Positions 1 to 8,177 of a stretch of 64,000 bases of DNA are shown piece by piece. Every line of letters begins with the position of its first letter. Position 1 is the stretch's first letter. Origin of the DNA: Poriferisodalis sp965208895 (GTDB lineage Bacteria > Actinomycetota > Acidimicrobiia > Acidimicrobiales > Poriferisodalaceae); the NCBI RefSeq assembly GCF_965208895.1, contig NZ_OZ242363.1, positions 2,356,001 through 2,420,000 of the forward strand. Direction: 5' to 3'. The position numbers and the translations under genes were made by a program. The notes beneath the pieces are model-generated. The model was not told the DNA's origin and made no database searches. It worked only from the letters and a program-made list of their open reading frames with translations.

Positions 1-353
1 GGACTGAGATGCACTGCCACCTGTGCAATCGTGGACAAGTCAGCATCTCTTGATGCCGACTTTCGCACCTGTTCTTGTTGCTCCTCGATCCCGATGAATA
101 TATCCTCTCCGCCTTACTGCCCCCGGCTGATCCCGGTTCGTGTGAGCAGGTCAGATGATGGACCGGATTCTCACTACTCCGGTCGATTGCGGATCAGAAT
201 GTCTTTCGGGGTTTCCGATATCCCGGTTGACCGCTGCGCGGACGTGGAGCAAACGCGTCTACAGGAATATCACTATCACGCACTTTAGCAACTGGTCTGT
301 AGCCACCGCGATACTGCACGTAGTTCGGTCGGGGCTGATCCCATTCGCCTCTC
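1..353. other. no recognisable gene
   Basis: I see no protein with family features, RNA gene or repeat here. The short open frames on both strands have no motif and no convincing ribosome binding site. The stretch lies downstream of the broken membrane-protein gene at 354-1062 and is probably the decayed left part of the island. Confidence 0.5.
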
Positions 354-1062
354 TTAGTCATGTCGTGCTCCGTTGTGATCGAAATATGAAATCGGAATGA
401 ATTCAAGTGTTTCTATTTCGTTCCACCTGACCAGTATACCAGCTCCGTGGCCGCCGCCGACCTTTTCCCACTCACCATGTTGGTCTAGTCGTGGCTGCCC
501 CTCATCTTGATCGAAATGGAAAGCGGTTGAGATATAGATCTCACGCTCATCACCGCGTCCCGCCGCATACGATCGCCAGATATCCACCGGGTCCAAAAAT
601 GCCTCCGACCCATCGATCGGACCCTCTAAGTTTGCACCTGACGAGACCGCTGTTCTTATGTTGGAAGAGATAGTCCCAAGATGTCGGGGCATTGCGACTA
701 CTCGCAAGTATTCTCGTGAAACGTGTGCCGAATCGTTCAAACCTACGGGTCAATCGACCGACAGTGAGACCCGCGATCATACCAAGTAAGCTTGGGATCG
801 CGACATAGGCTATTGGTACAATGATCATCCATATTGGTAGAGATCTCTGATTACGGAAGTCATCGCCGTAGTTGGAAATCAACCAATACAGTGGACCCGA
901 TGTGACGACGAGGCACATGCCAGCGATTGCCGCCAGGCGCAGTAACCAGTCTTTCGAGCGACGCGCGTAGAGTTCGTGATACCGCTCGTAACCCCACGCA
1001 GCAAACGCCCCAGGCAGCAGAAGAACGATGAGCACCAACGCGGTATCAGCCAGTTCCGCCAT
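354..1062 (-). pseudogene. DUF6338-like membrane protein, frameshifted
   Basis: The first frame (1062 to 550) starts MAELADTALVLIVLLLPGA, a hydrophobic N-terminal helix followed by at least two more membrane segments. It ends in a motif block PTSWDYLFQ...WVGGIFG. The conserved continuation, SYAAGRGDEREIYI, is in the next frame (open to 354). The order (N-terminal membrane helices, P-x-x-WDY, WVGG-x-G, S-Y-A-x-G, E-I-Y-I) matches my memory of the DUF6338 family of actinobacterial membrane proteins of unknown function. The break lies near 585-605, beside a run of five A/T. It may be a true pseudogene or a sequencing slip. The family call is from recognition only. Confidence 0.55.
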
Positions 1063-1214
1063 ATCCGCACCCTATAGCGTGCGCACCATGGCAACGCTGC
1101 CATGCGCGTTCACTTTTGTCTGGCCCGAATTTGGCGCCTGTTTTGCGTTTGTGCAGGTCAGCGGGGGCTCGGCCGATCGGTGTTTCCACTGCATCGTCTC
1201 GGAATGGCGAGGTG

Positions 1215-1381
1215 TCAGCCGATGCGGGCTTTGTCCCAGTGGCGGGTGGGGGTCGAGTCGCAGCAGAGGAACCGCAGATCCATGCTGGTCAGGTCGCACA
1301 GCCGCGAGAACAAGAACTCCTCGGTATCGGCTTTGAGACCGGCGACGACGTCCAAAGCCCGGTAGTACTGCCCCAGCGACG
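1215..1381 (-). pseudogene. IS1634-family transposase fragment (N-terminal part)
   Basis: The minus strand encodes a piece reading LGQYYRALDVVAGLKADTEE followed by FLFSRLCDLTSMDLRFL. This resembles the region before the first catalytic Asp of IS1634/IS4-type transposases, where the normal text is a yRaLd segment, eeflf-RL-dL and a y-D-vT motif. Only about 55 residues remain. Its upstream end runs, in another frame, into the head of the coiled-coil membrane family (1396-1464), so the fragment sits at a recombination junction. A C-terminal IS1634-type fragment lies at 9997-10500. Confidence 0.5.
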
Positions 1382-1395
1382 GCGCCTGCCAGCCC

Positions 1396-1464
1396 TCGGG
1401 CATCTGTCGCATCGGCCTGCTCACGCATCCAATCGTAAGCACGGACCCGAACAGCCTCAGACAC
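1396..1464 (-). pseudogene. detached head of the coiled-coil membrane-protein family
   Basis: A GTG start at 1464, preceded by GGAGG, opens a frame VSEAVRVRAYDWMREQADAT. It is the same as the first 20 residues of the intact family member at 22617-23033. After Ala-Asp-Ala-Thr the similarity stops and unrelated sequence follows. This is a truncated copy that kept its ribosome binding site and upstream inverted repeat (1541-1559). Confidence 0.6.
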
Positions 1465-1540
1465 CACGGCCTCCCCGACAACGCAGCGAACGAAATCAAA
1501 CGCCCACCATACGCCGACCAAGACCAGCATCCAAATATAT

Positions 1541-1559
1541 TTCAGTATTTTTCACTGAA
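1541..1559 (-). promoter_or_regulatory. TTCAGT-n7-ACTGAA inverted repeat upstream of a family head
   Basis: TTCAGT (1541-1546) and ACTGAA (1554-1559) form an inverted repeat in an AT-rich patch about 75 bp upstream of the truncated head at 1464. The same hexamers occur as a palindrome at 23127-23139, between two intact members of this family, and as a half site at 13610. A shared operator is an inference from this repetition. Confidence 0.35.
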
Positions 1560-1753
1560 TACCAGACGCCAGCCCCGGCCCTGACGGCCCCGGGCGTCTC
1601 GGACACCGCCGGCACGCCCCCGCCCGACGGCGACACGGAAGGCCTGCCCGACCCAGCCCCAGCCTCGGCGTCACCGGCCACAGAAGCGGTCGTGCTCGCG
1701 ACGACTCCCAAGCACCGTTGGCGTGTCGAGCGGTGCTGGAACGGTGAATCGGC

Positions 1754-1981
1754 TCAGCCGCGCAGCCATTCGGTAACGGCGACGACGGCCGCCAAGGCGC
1801 CCAGCACTTCGAAAGGCAACCAGAACGTCAGGCGGCTGATTCTCTTGGCGAGCACAGTGAGGTCTGCTTGATGCGCCTTGCGGTCGGCGTCGCGGCGCGC
1901 AAGGTACTGATCGCGATCGGTTTCGCGCAGGCTGAATGTTGTGGTCTTCTGTTTGGTGGCGGTCGGTTTCGACGTGTTCAT
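1754..1981 (-). CDS. short coiled-coil protein with C-terminal membrane helix (EWLRG family)
   Basis: I place the start at ATG 1981 (MNTSKPTATKQKTTTFSLRE), giving 75 residues. The middle is charged and helical. The last 30 residues form a membrane helix (WLPFEVLGALAAVVAVTEW) and end in TEWLRG, the tail shared with the copies at 12598, 18911, 22617 and 23571. The conserved N-terminal head of the family is absent, so this is either a short variant or a truncated copy with a new start. Function unknown. Confidence 0.45.
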   Translation of the reverse strand: MNTSKPTATKQKTTTFSLRETDRDQYLARRDADRKAHQADLTVLAKRISRLTFWLPFEVLGALAAVVAVTEWLRG

Positions 1982-2053
1982 GGCGCTGCTGCTGGGGACG
2001 TGCAGCGCTGTCGCCAACGCTCCGCTGTGAACGCTGCGGGCTACGGTTTCGGC

Positions 2054-2254
2054 GTGTCGTCGGAGCGGACGCGTTCGTTGTGGCACAGAGCTTGGGCGAG
2101 CGGCTGGGTCGGCATCATTGTCGTGTCATTGACGGCTCGCTTGGTGTTGCGGCTGACCGGCTGGCCTTGGTGGTACATGAGCGCGCCCGCCGCGGTCGTC
2201 GTGGTCAGCATCTTCGCCTACGACCGGATCATTTACAGACGCCGCACCCGCTGA
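2054..2254 (+). CDS. small two-helix membrane protein
   Basis: A GTG at 2054 opens a 66-residue frame starting VSSERTRSLWHRAW. It has two hydrophobic stretches (about residues 15-32 and 42-58) and a basic tail DRIIYRRRTR. The positive-inside pattern is reasonable for a small membrane protein. No family is recognised. It is divergent from the EWLRG-family gene at 1754-1981. The call rests on hydrophobicity only. Confidence 0.4.
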   Translation: MSSERTRSLWHRAWASGWVGIIVVSLTARLVLRLTGWPWWYMSAPAAVVVVSIFAYDRIIYRRRTR

Positions 2255-2443
2255 GCGCATAACCACAGATCAGAGCACGTTTTTCGCGTGATAGCATGCC
2301 CTTGTCTACCTCGCCCGCGGCGTTGTAATGAGTGCTCCGCGGCAACCGCGCCGGTCCAGCCCGACCAGCACCGACGATTCGTACTTGTGGCCCGAAGTGC
2401 GTCCTAACGACGGCTGCGGGGAGTTCATTCGGCGCGTCTGGGC

Positions 2444-3742
2444 TTAGCTCACGAGTTCGGCAATGCCGTGGTTCTGGAGCTGATGCTCGATTACGTAGGG
2501 GGACACACCGAACTCGTCGGCCAGTTCTGTGATGTGGTCGTGGTCGACGTACCGGTCGGCGATCTTGTCCCTGAGAGATGCCGAGGGAGCAAGGAATTCG
2601 GCTGCGAATGCCCGGTTGCGCTGCTGCCGCTCAGTTCTGGCCTTCGTGAGAATCGTGGCGGTACCAGCGGTCAAGACTTCAGCCAGTGCGCGACAGAACA
2701 GAAAGCGCCGGCCGGCCAGTCCGGTTTCGCTCAACCCGATGGCCACGGTTCCGGGCCTCTGGGGGTTCACCACGCCATCTACCAGCGTCAGCGCAGCAAG
2801 GGATTTCACAGGGCGAGTGGCTCGAGAGATGGAGGCCGGGTGCTGGCCGATCGCCGCGGCCAAGTTCGCATTGGTGGCGAGCGCCTCACCGTTGAGGCCG
2901 AGGGCCGCCCGGGTGTCTCTCGCCAGTTCGTAGCCTTCCAGCCACGGACGGTCCGTGCCGACCTGCCGCCGGCTCGCTCCCACCAGATCGTCAGCGAGGC
3001 GAAGAGTGTTCGACTTCGAGGCCTCCATCGCTTCGTGGATTGCGATACAAGCCGCCAGCGGGTCGGCAGGATCGAGTGCGGGCAGCGCTTCGGTCCGCAA
3101 GTCTCCCAGCCGCGTGCCGACATCGAGAACGAGACTTTGCTCACGTTCATCGAGGTCGTAGGGATCTCGGCCCAAGCTCGCTGCAGTCGCGCAGAATGCC
3201 TGCTCGTCGTGTTCGGTGGTCTGAACGGCCTCCCACTCCGATTGCAAGTACGAGGACGAGATGCCGCAGGCCGAGAGCCTTCGCATGACCATGTCGACGA
3301 AGTCCGTGCAAGCCGTCAGAACCTGATCACGGTCAAGAGTCGCCGAGCCGGAACTGCGATAGTCGAGCCTGGTCCACTCTGATGCCCGGCGTTCCCATTC
3401 CAGTCGCGTCAGCTTGCCGGCCGAGCTGAGCCGTAGGTCTGGGTAGGCATAGCCATCTGACCCGGTGACCAGCCGATGACGGTGAGCGAACGCCGGATCG
3501 TCCCGGTTGAGGAGATTCTCTGGTTCATACGCGAGGAACCACCAATTCGACACCAACCACTCAGCCAAGGGGTAGACCGGTACGTACACGACATCGCGCA
3601 ACGTCTGGGCGCGCTTGTCGTCGACGCGGGTCAGCACTGATTCAGCAGCCAAGATACGCAACGAAGCGAACGTCGCAGCGAGCTCGGGACCCTCGATGCC
3701 AGCGCCGTCCTGCCACTGCACCTCGAATTGGAGAGCACTCAT
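2444..3742 (-). CDS. ImmA/IrrE-like protein lacking the HExxH zinc motif
   Basis: The product is 432 residues from ATG 3742 (GAGGCAGAG just upstream); the start overlaps the stop of the upstream gene as ATGA. The N-terminal domain carries VYPLAEWLVSNWWFL, seen in two-domain ImmA/IrrE homologues. The C-terminal part ends with the usual distal features, NRAFAAEFLAPSASL and a helix-turn-helix-like ITELADEFGVSPYVIEHQL. Where the catalytic helix should be (RRFTLAHELCHLL in the paralogue at 10950), this protein reads RRFLFCRALAEVL, so both His and the Glu are lost. I infer a peptidase-dead regulator or partner. It forms a two-gene unit with the SPEHK-type protein at 3739-4131, as the active paralogue does at 10.7-12.5 kb. 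Confidence 0.75.
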   Translation of the reverse strand: MSALQFEVQWQDGAGIEGPELAATFASLRILAAESVLTRVDDKRAQTLRDVVYVPVYPLAEWLVSNWWFLAYEPENLLNRDDPAFAHRHRLVTGSDGYAYPDLRLSSAGKLTRLEWERRASEWTRLDYRSSGSATLDRDQVLTACTDFVDMVMRRLSACGISSSYLQSEWEAVQTTEHDEQAFCATAASLGRDPYDLDEREQSLVLDVGTRLGDLRTEALPALDPADPLAACIAIHEAMEASKSNTLRLADDLVGASRRQVGTDRPWLEGYELARDTRAALGLNGEALATNANLAAAIGQHPASISRATRPVKSLAALTLVDGVVNPQRPGTVAIGLSETGLAGRRFLFCRALAEVLTAGTATILTKARTERQQRNRAFAAEFLAPSASLRDKIADRYVDHDHITELADEFGVSPYVIEHQLQNHGIAELVS

Positions 3743-4131
3743 CTCTGCCTCGCCATGTGCTCGGGCCACTCGTCTGCCGAAAGCGGGTAGCCCTTGTAAG
3801 AACCGTCGCCCCTATTGACGAGTCGCGCCTCGAAGACGACCTCCTCCTCTTGGTGCCACACGTACCGCGGGAATTCGTCCTCCCACGGTCCGCCCACCGA
3901 ACCAGCACGGATGGACGACCTCAGCCAGCCCGTCACCAAATCGACGTCATTGTGATCTCTCGGGCAGATCGACGCATCGCCGCGAGGACGAGGCTGCCCA
4001 GCGAACGTCGGCATGTCCTTGTGCTCGGGACTACCGATATAGCGGGTGCGTTCCGCCAGCGCACCCAGATCCGTACCCGGCGGAACATCTTGGATGCGTG
4101 GTCGTGGTCGCCGCCGCTTCGGTGTTCGCAT
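3739..4131 (-). CDS. SPEHK/CPRD-type small protein, partner of the ImmA-like gene
   Basis: The product is 130 residues. Visible motifs in order are a basic N-terminus (MRTPKRRRPRPR), YIGSPEHKDMPTFAGQPRPR, a CPRD motif, WLRSSIRAG, PRYVWHQ, FEARLVN and YKGYPLSADEWP. The gene overlaps the ImmA-like gene by four bases, so the two are translationally coupled. A shorter relative, with NPKHK, CPRD and LWHGYP, precedes the other ImmA gene at 10664-10953. I recall similar proteins in actinobacterial mobile regions but know of no function. The constant pairing suggests a toxin-antitoxin or signalling pair (inference). Confidence 0.65.
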   Translation of the reverse strand: MRTPKRRRPRPRIQDVPPGTDLGALAERTRYIGSPEHKDMPTFAGQPRPRGDASICPRDHNDVDLVTGWLRSSIRAGSVGGPWEDEFPRYVWHQEEEVVFEARLVNRGDGSYKGYPLSADEWPEHMARQR

Positions 4132-4449
4132 GGCGAAATCCTACGAGACATCAGCTCCGACAGGCCCGCCACGAGCGTCAAGGCGATCCGGTTGTTGGTT
4201 CAGATGGAGTGGCCCCCTGTCTGGAACCCGAATCGGTGCTTGTCGGACGCTCCCTTGTCAAGCGGTGTGGTCTGAGTGCTGGCTCAGCCGTGGCATCACG
4301 TACACAGCGACCGAGGCGTCCGCCTGATCACGCTGCCGATCGCAGGCGCAGACCCGAACATCTGCAGACCCAGCAGCCTCCCCGACGATGCCGGGCACGA
4401 GATGCCCCGCTTGATGCCTGCGGCGGAGCTGCGTTGCGCTGCCCCCGAC
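4132..4449. other. intergenic, with a degenerate family-head remnant
   Basis: No gene is recognisable. Around 4312-4375 the sequence is a diverged copy of the 5' end of the EWLRG family (compare 22975-23040), with the gacccgaaca...cagacacagc pattern still visible but the frame destroyed. The rest shows nothing. Confidence 0.4.
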
Positions 4450-5105
4450 GCGGCACGAAGCGGGCCGCTACCGATGCGATGACCGTCGCCTGGCGGCGCT
4501 GCGCATCTTGGGTGACCCCACCAAGCTCCCGGGAAATACAAGACACAGGAGCTCACGCGGGCGGTCTCCGAGGCGAGCACCAGTCCCGACGAGGTCATGT
4601 GCGTTGTGGTCCGGAACCGAGACGAAGCGCGGCTCTGGCTCGACCGGATTCACAGTGGGCAGATGGCAGGCCTCGGCAACGTGCCCTGGTCCGCCGCTGC
4701 AAAATACCGTTTCAACCCCAATCCCTCCTCTCGAGGGCACGCCGCGAGCGCCATCATTGTCTTGGACTGGCTCCGTCAGCGGCTCGCTGCAGGCGATCCG
4801 GCACACGCCCTCATCGACGAAGTCGAGAGCGGCAACCCCACTACGTTCGGCCGTCTCACTCAAGACCCTGACGTGCGGGGCCAGATCGGCTTCGAGTTCC
4901 AAGCAGGCACGGTCGGCCTGAACGACGACGAATCGGCCGTAGTTCGCCGCTTGCTGAAGATCATCGAAAAGCTCGCTGGCGATGTGACCGTCACGCATCT
5001 CAAGAAGAAGCGCGACCGAGCCAAGTTCATCGCCGAACTCCTACATGGCGACACATTCGGCCCGACGAGCCCGGGCCCGCCAGACGACTCAGAAGAACCC
5101 GACGT
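4450..5105 (+). pseudogene. unidentified phage/mobile-type protein with ParB-like start, frameshifted
   Basis: The first frame (about 4450-4535) reads HEAGRYRCDDRRLAALRILG, reminiscent of the G-x-Y-x-v-D-x-x-R-R-l-A-A pattern in ParB/sulfiredoxin-fold domains. The text then continues in another frame as KYKTQELTRAVSEASTSPDE and runs to about 5244, through DEARLWLDRIHSG and NPTTFGRLTQDP. It directly precedes a Dam-type methyltransferase remnant, which suggests a former phage or integrative element module. I do not recognise the C-terminal part. The ParB hint is weak. Confidence 0.35.
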
Positions 5106-5108
5106 TGA

Positions 5109-5600
5109 ACCCAACGCTTCGGATTTGCAGCGTTCTTCCTCAATCGAACGAATCGCTCAGGGATCCTGCGGGCGCGGCCGATCGGTGGGCTCAACCAAGA
5201 CGGCCCTTACAAGATCGACTGCCGGTTCAACAAGCCCAACTTGATTCAGCGGCTCGACCGTGTAGCCAAGCTCGCCGACCGCGTATCCGTATTCGGCGGG
5301 GACGCCATCGACCTGCTCGCATGCCTCGCCGAACGCGACGCCGACGAACTTTTCGTGTACGCAGACCCGCCGTACCTCACCAAGTCAAGCGACCTCTACG
5401 TCGACGCGATGACCTACGAGAAGCACAAGGAACTCGCTTACACGCTGGAGTCGAGCTTCCGTCGGTGGATCGTCAGCTACGACTGCGACACGCGTGTCGC
5501 CGACGTCTACGAGTCCCAAACAAGGCACCTGCAACCCGCAGGGCTGGTTTCGCGCCAAGTCAGACGCCGACAGCCCGCTCCCCGCACACATCTTCACTGA
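5109..5600 (+). pseudogene. D12-class adenine DNA methyltransferase (Dam-like) remnant
   Basis: The frame opens after a TGA at 5106-5108 with no start codon and reads FGFAAFFLNRTNRSGIL, then IGGLNQDGPYKIDCRFNK, LADRVSVFGGD, and the catalytic motif YADPPYLTKSSDLY followed by RRWIVSYD. These are in the order found in D12 (Dam, class alpha) N6-adenine methyltransferases. The N-terminal SAM-binding F-x-G-x-G motif is missing. The C-terminus breaks off after SYD...DVYESQ and goes into an unrelated basic tail. The gene is broken at both ends. Confidence 0.7.
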
Positions 5601-5712
5601 TTCGCGCAGGCTGTGGGGTGCCGGCCTTCGCTGCCGCGTCATAGGGCGAATTTCGCCAGGTTCGCGAGGGCCTGCAAGGTGTCGCCGCTGAATGACGATG
5701 CCTGCGAATGAC

Positions 5713-6381
5713 TCAGTCGGCAGCCCTCGGCAGCCCGGCGGCGGTCTCGAGACGCGCGAGCCTGTCCGTGTGATCGAGCAGTATCGCGGTGACCTCAGCG
5801 AACCCTGCCTGCATCTCAGCGCGCAGGTCGGCCGTCTCAGCACGCAGCTCGGTCCCCTGCTGGGCCATCTCGGCACGCAGGTCAGTTCGCAGCTGGGTCG
5901 TCTCGGCGCGCAAGTCAACGCTCTGCTGAGCGATGTAGGCGCGCAGGTCGGCGCTCTGCTGGGCCATCTCAGCGCGCAGGTCGGCGCTCTGCTGGGCCAT
6001 CTCAGCGCGCAGGTCGGCCGTCTCAGCACGCAGCTCGGTCCCCTGCTGGGCCATCTCAGCGCGCAGCGACGCTCCGAGACTGTCGATGCGGTCGCTTTGA
6101 GCGTCGATGCGGGCGCCGAGCGAGTTGAACTGCCACATCATCAGGCCGATGAGCGCGGCCAGCAGCGTTGTCACCAGCCCGCCGAACAGGGTGATGACGG
6201 CGTTTGACGACAGCTCCCGCCGTACCGCCGCCTGCTCGCCTGCCCCATTGAGCACGCCCGCAGCCGAGGCATCCGTACTGCGGGCGCTTTCGCCCGCAGC
6301 GGTCGAACCGCCGTCGTGTGCGGGGTCACGCTGTTCGGCCGGCGTGGTCATGGCGGCGGTCGTCTCGACGGGAGCGGTCAT
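5713..6381 (-). CDS. membrane-anchored coiled-coil protein with 11-residue repeats
   Basis: I place the start at ATG 6381 (GAGG five bases upstream), giving 222 residues. The frame is open to a GTG at 6687, where a copy of the EWLRG-family head (SEAVRVRACDW) is fused in frame, so a 324-residue product is possible. After a low-complexity start there is one membrane helix (ITLFGGLVTTLLAALIGLMM). A coiled coil follows, built from LRAEMAQQSAD-type undecads, and the end is HTDRLARLETAAGLPRAAD. Undecad repeats favour a long right-handed coiled coil outside the membrane. A shortened paralogue lies at 12980-13279. Function unknown. Confidence 0.6.
   Translation of the reverse strand: MTAPVETTAAMTTPAEQRDPAHDGGSTAAGESARSTDASAAGVLNGAGEQAAVRRELSSNAVITLFGGLVTTLLAALIGLMMWQFNSLGARIDAQSDRIDSLGASLRAEMAQQGTELRAETADLRAEMAQQSADLRAEMAQQSADLRAYIAQQSVDLRAETTQLRTDLRAEMAQQGTELRAETADLRAEMQAGFAEVTAILLDHTDRLARLETAAGLPRAAD
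5811..6071. repeat. 33-bp tandem repeat encoding coiled-coil undecads
   Basis: About seven to eight imperfect units of 33 bp (ctgggccatctcagcgcgca followed by ggtcgg and ctctg-type bases) encode the 11-residue LRAEMAQQSAD motif on the minus strand. Near-identical neighbouring units indicate recent expansion by slippage or unequal exchange. Confidence 0.7.
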
Positions 6382-6978
6382 CAGGCCTCGCTGTTCGTCG
6401 CGGCGCTTGATAGCGCACGTTCGGTTCCTAGTAGGTCGCCGCACAAGCCGGGCAACGAGGCGCGACCCAACATAACCGACCCATCCGGCGCCTATCAATC
6501 GATTTCCCAGCACGAGACCGGCAAGCAAGGCGCTCCGCGGCTCCTGGGCATCTCGTCTTCGCCTGAGACACTGCCGTGCCGCCCGCGTCGGCACAGGACT
6601 CATGCGCGACATCACGTACTCCGCGACGGTCGCATCAGCCTGCTCACGCACCCAATCGCAAGCACGGACCCGAACAGCCTCAGACACAGCGGTCGGCTAG
6701 CGCTCGTCTCGGTGATGGTGCCCGGCTTGGACTTGCAGGAAACGGCAATGCGCGGCGAACGGCGCTCGTTCGTGGGCTTGCGAATTCGGCAGGGACAGCC
6801 AGAGCGGCGATGCATGAACACGCTGGGGAAACAGCGCAAATCGAGGCACCGCTTGCCGGCCACGGGGACACGGCGCCTGCTGTGACCGTCGACGCTCTCG
6901 CGTTCCACACGACGATCACCGCAAGCGGGGAGACCCGCGAGCTCGCTGCCGAGAACCCGGTGCAGCGCGACCTGTCCG
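6382..6978. other. inter-gene stretch with a truncated family head
   Basis: Bases 6600-6687 (minus strand) are a copy of the EWLRG-family head, MSEAVRVRACDWVREQADAT followed by VAEYVMSRMSPVP, starting at GTG 6687. From about 6600 down to 6382 the frame remains open but shows only arginine-rich sequence. Between 6700 and 6978 I see no gene apart from a possible out-of-frame start of the IS630 remnant (RDLSGEHEAAVAWPLVCG). Confidence 0.45.
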
Positions 6979-7536
6979 GTGAGCACGAGGCAGCCGTGGC
7001 ATGGCCGCTCGTTTGCGGGCGGTAATTCGGTTGCGATGATCGCTCGGCTGGTGGCGACCTCTCCCGATCGGGTGCGGGAGATGATCCATCGGTTCAACGA
7101 GTCGGGGATGGCGTCTTTGGACCCCAAGTGGGCGGGTGGCCGTCCCCGCCGGATCACGACTGACGATGAGGCGTTCATCGTCGAGACGGCCAGCGAGCGT
7201 CCCGAGAAGCTGGGCTTGGCGTTCACGCGGTGGAGCGTCCGCAAGCTGGCCGCCTACCTGGGCGACAACCCGGCCCGTGTGGTGCGGATCGGCCGGGAGC
7301 GGCTCCGTCAGCTGCTGGGGGCCAACGACGTCACGTTCCAGCGCACCAAGTCGTGGAAGGACACCGACGACCTCGACCGCGAAGCGAAGCTGGACCGCAT
7401 CGAGGACGCGCTCGAGAACCATCCCGACCGCACGTTCGCGTTCGACGAGTTCGGGCCGCTGCGCGAGTTCGTGCTCAACAACTCCGACCACCCCAACCAC
7501 ACCGTGCTCACCCGCCGGCTGTGCCGGCGCCGTTGA
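6979..7536 (+). pseudogene. IS630-family transposase, truncated
   Basis: The frame carries the N-terminal helix-turn-helix (SVAMIARLVATSPDRVREMI), RFNESGMASLDPKWAGGRPR, RPEKLGLAFTRWSVRKLAAYL and the first catalytic block DRTFAFDEFGPL. These are in the order typical of IS630/Tc1-type transposases. The first ten residues are probably not native. A second N-terminal piece lies in another frame just upstream. The protein ends at about 7490, before the second and third catalytic acidic residues, so it is inactive. No terminal inverted repeats were found. Confidence 0.75.
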
Positions 7537-7771
7537 TGAACCGCACCGTCACCCGCTTGCCGCGGGTGTCGACGCGCACGTCGATGTCCAGCGGCTTGGT
7601 GCTGTCGGGATTGGCGGCCCGGTCGAACACGAACTTCCAAGCATTGCCAGCAGCGTCGTCGTCGCCCTTCGCCATGATCTCGATCGCGTCGTCGTCGGCG
7701 CTGGAAGTGCCGCCCACGACCTCGGTGGGCACAGTCCACTGGGCATGGGCGGAGTGCCGCAGCCTGCTCAT
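7508..7771 (-). CDS. hypothetical protein divergent from hipB, possibly truncated
   Basis: From ATG 7771 the minus strand encodes 87 residues beginning MSRLRHSAHAQWTVPTEVVG and ending in a strand-rich segment VRVDTRGKRVTVRFINGAG. It has a normal amino-acid balance, unlike most frames nearby, and faces the hipB start across the 28-bp repeat array. Its 3' end overlaps the broken end of the IS630 remnant, so the element may have cut it short. No family is recognised. Confidence 0.3.
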   Translation of the reverse strand: MSRLRHSAHAQWTVPTEVVGGTSSADDDAIEIMAKGDDDAAGNAWKFVFDRAANPDSTKPLDIDVRVDTRGKRVTVRFINGAGTAGG

Positions 7772-7812
7772 CTGCACGCTCTGGTTTCTTCGGTCCACCG
7801 AGTGGACGACGT

Positions 7813-7903
7813 GTGTGCGTACAGTGTTATTGCTAAGTCTGTATTCGTACAGTGTCATCTTGCTATGTGTATGCGAACAGTGACATCTGGCTAGCGTGTG
7901 CGT
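7813..7903 (+). promoter_or_regulatory. 28-bp direct repeat array (putative HipB operators) before hipBA
   Basis: ACAGTG recurs at 7821, 7849 and 7877, exactly 28 bp apart. Each copy is preceded by GTrTkCGw and followed by a T/A-rich segment ending in GCT. GTGTGCGT occurs at 7813 and again at 7896, where it forms the first hipB codons, a partial fourth unit. Multiple operators overlapping the promoter are the known arrangement for HipB autoregulation in Escherichia coli. That these are the operators here is inferred. Confidence 0.6.
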
Positions 7904-8177
7904 TATGGAGCCGTTGGCAGCACTCGTGGTGCGCACGCCGGGTTCGTTGGCGAACGTGGTCGCGAACCGGCGGCGACAGCTCGCCATCACGCAGCAGGCG
8001 CTCGCAGACGCGGCGGGCGTGTCGCGCAAGCTTGTGTGCGATGCCGAGGCCGGCAAGCTCTCCATGCAGCTCGACGGTCTCATCAAGATCTGCGTCGCGC
8101 TCGGCTGCGACCTGGTGGTGCGCGAAGCGCGCAGCGACCGTGTGGGCTACAGCGACGTGGTGGCCTCCGGGCAATGA
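7896..8177 (+). CDS. hipB: HipB-type XRE-family antitoxin/repressor
   Basis: The product is 93 residues from GTG 7896; ATG 7905 is an alternative start. A helix-turn-helix of the XRE type spans about residues 18-75 (LANVVANRRRQLAITQQALA, AAGVSRKLVCDAEAGK, LIKICVALGCDLVV). It is short, lacks other domains, and its TGA overlaps the hipA ATG by four bases, the usual coupling in hipBA operons. By family knowledge it should neutralise the kinase HipA and repress its own operon. The 28-bp array directly upstream supports autoregulation. Confidence 0.85.
   Translation: MCVMEPLAALVVRTPGSLANVVANRRRQLAITQQALADAAGVSRKLVCDAEAGKLSMQLDGLIKICVALGCDLVVREARSDRVGYSDVVASGQ

Noticed and set aside
5713..6381. 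Phage tail-fibre or S-layer interpretation of the undecad repeat protein
   Set aside because: The N-terminal single membrane helix and the link to the local coiled-coil family fit a membrane-anchored protein better; no phage structural genes are nearby.
7898..8173. An upstream extension of hipA by 92 codons
   Set aside because: It overlaps hipB completely in another frame and is arginine-rich; the normal hipA start at 8174 overlaps the hipB stop.
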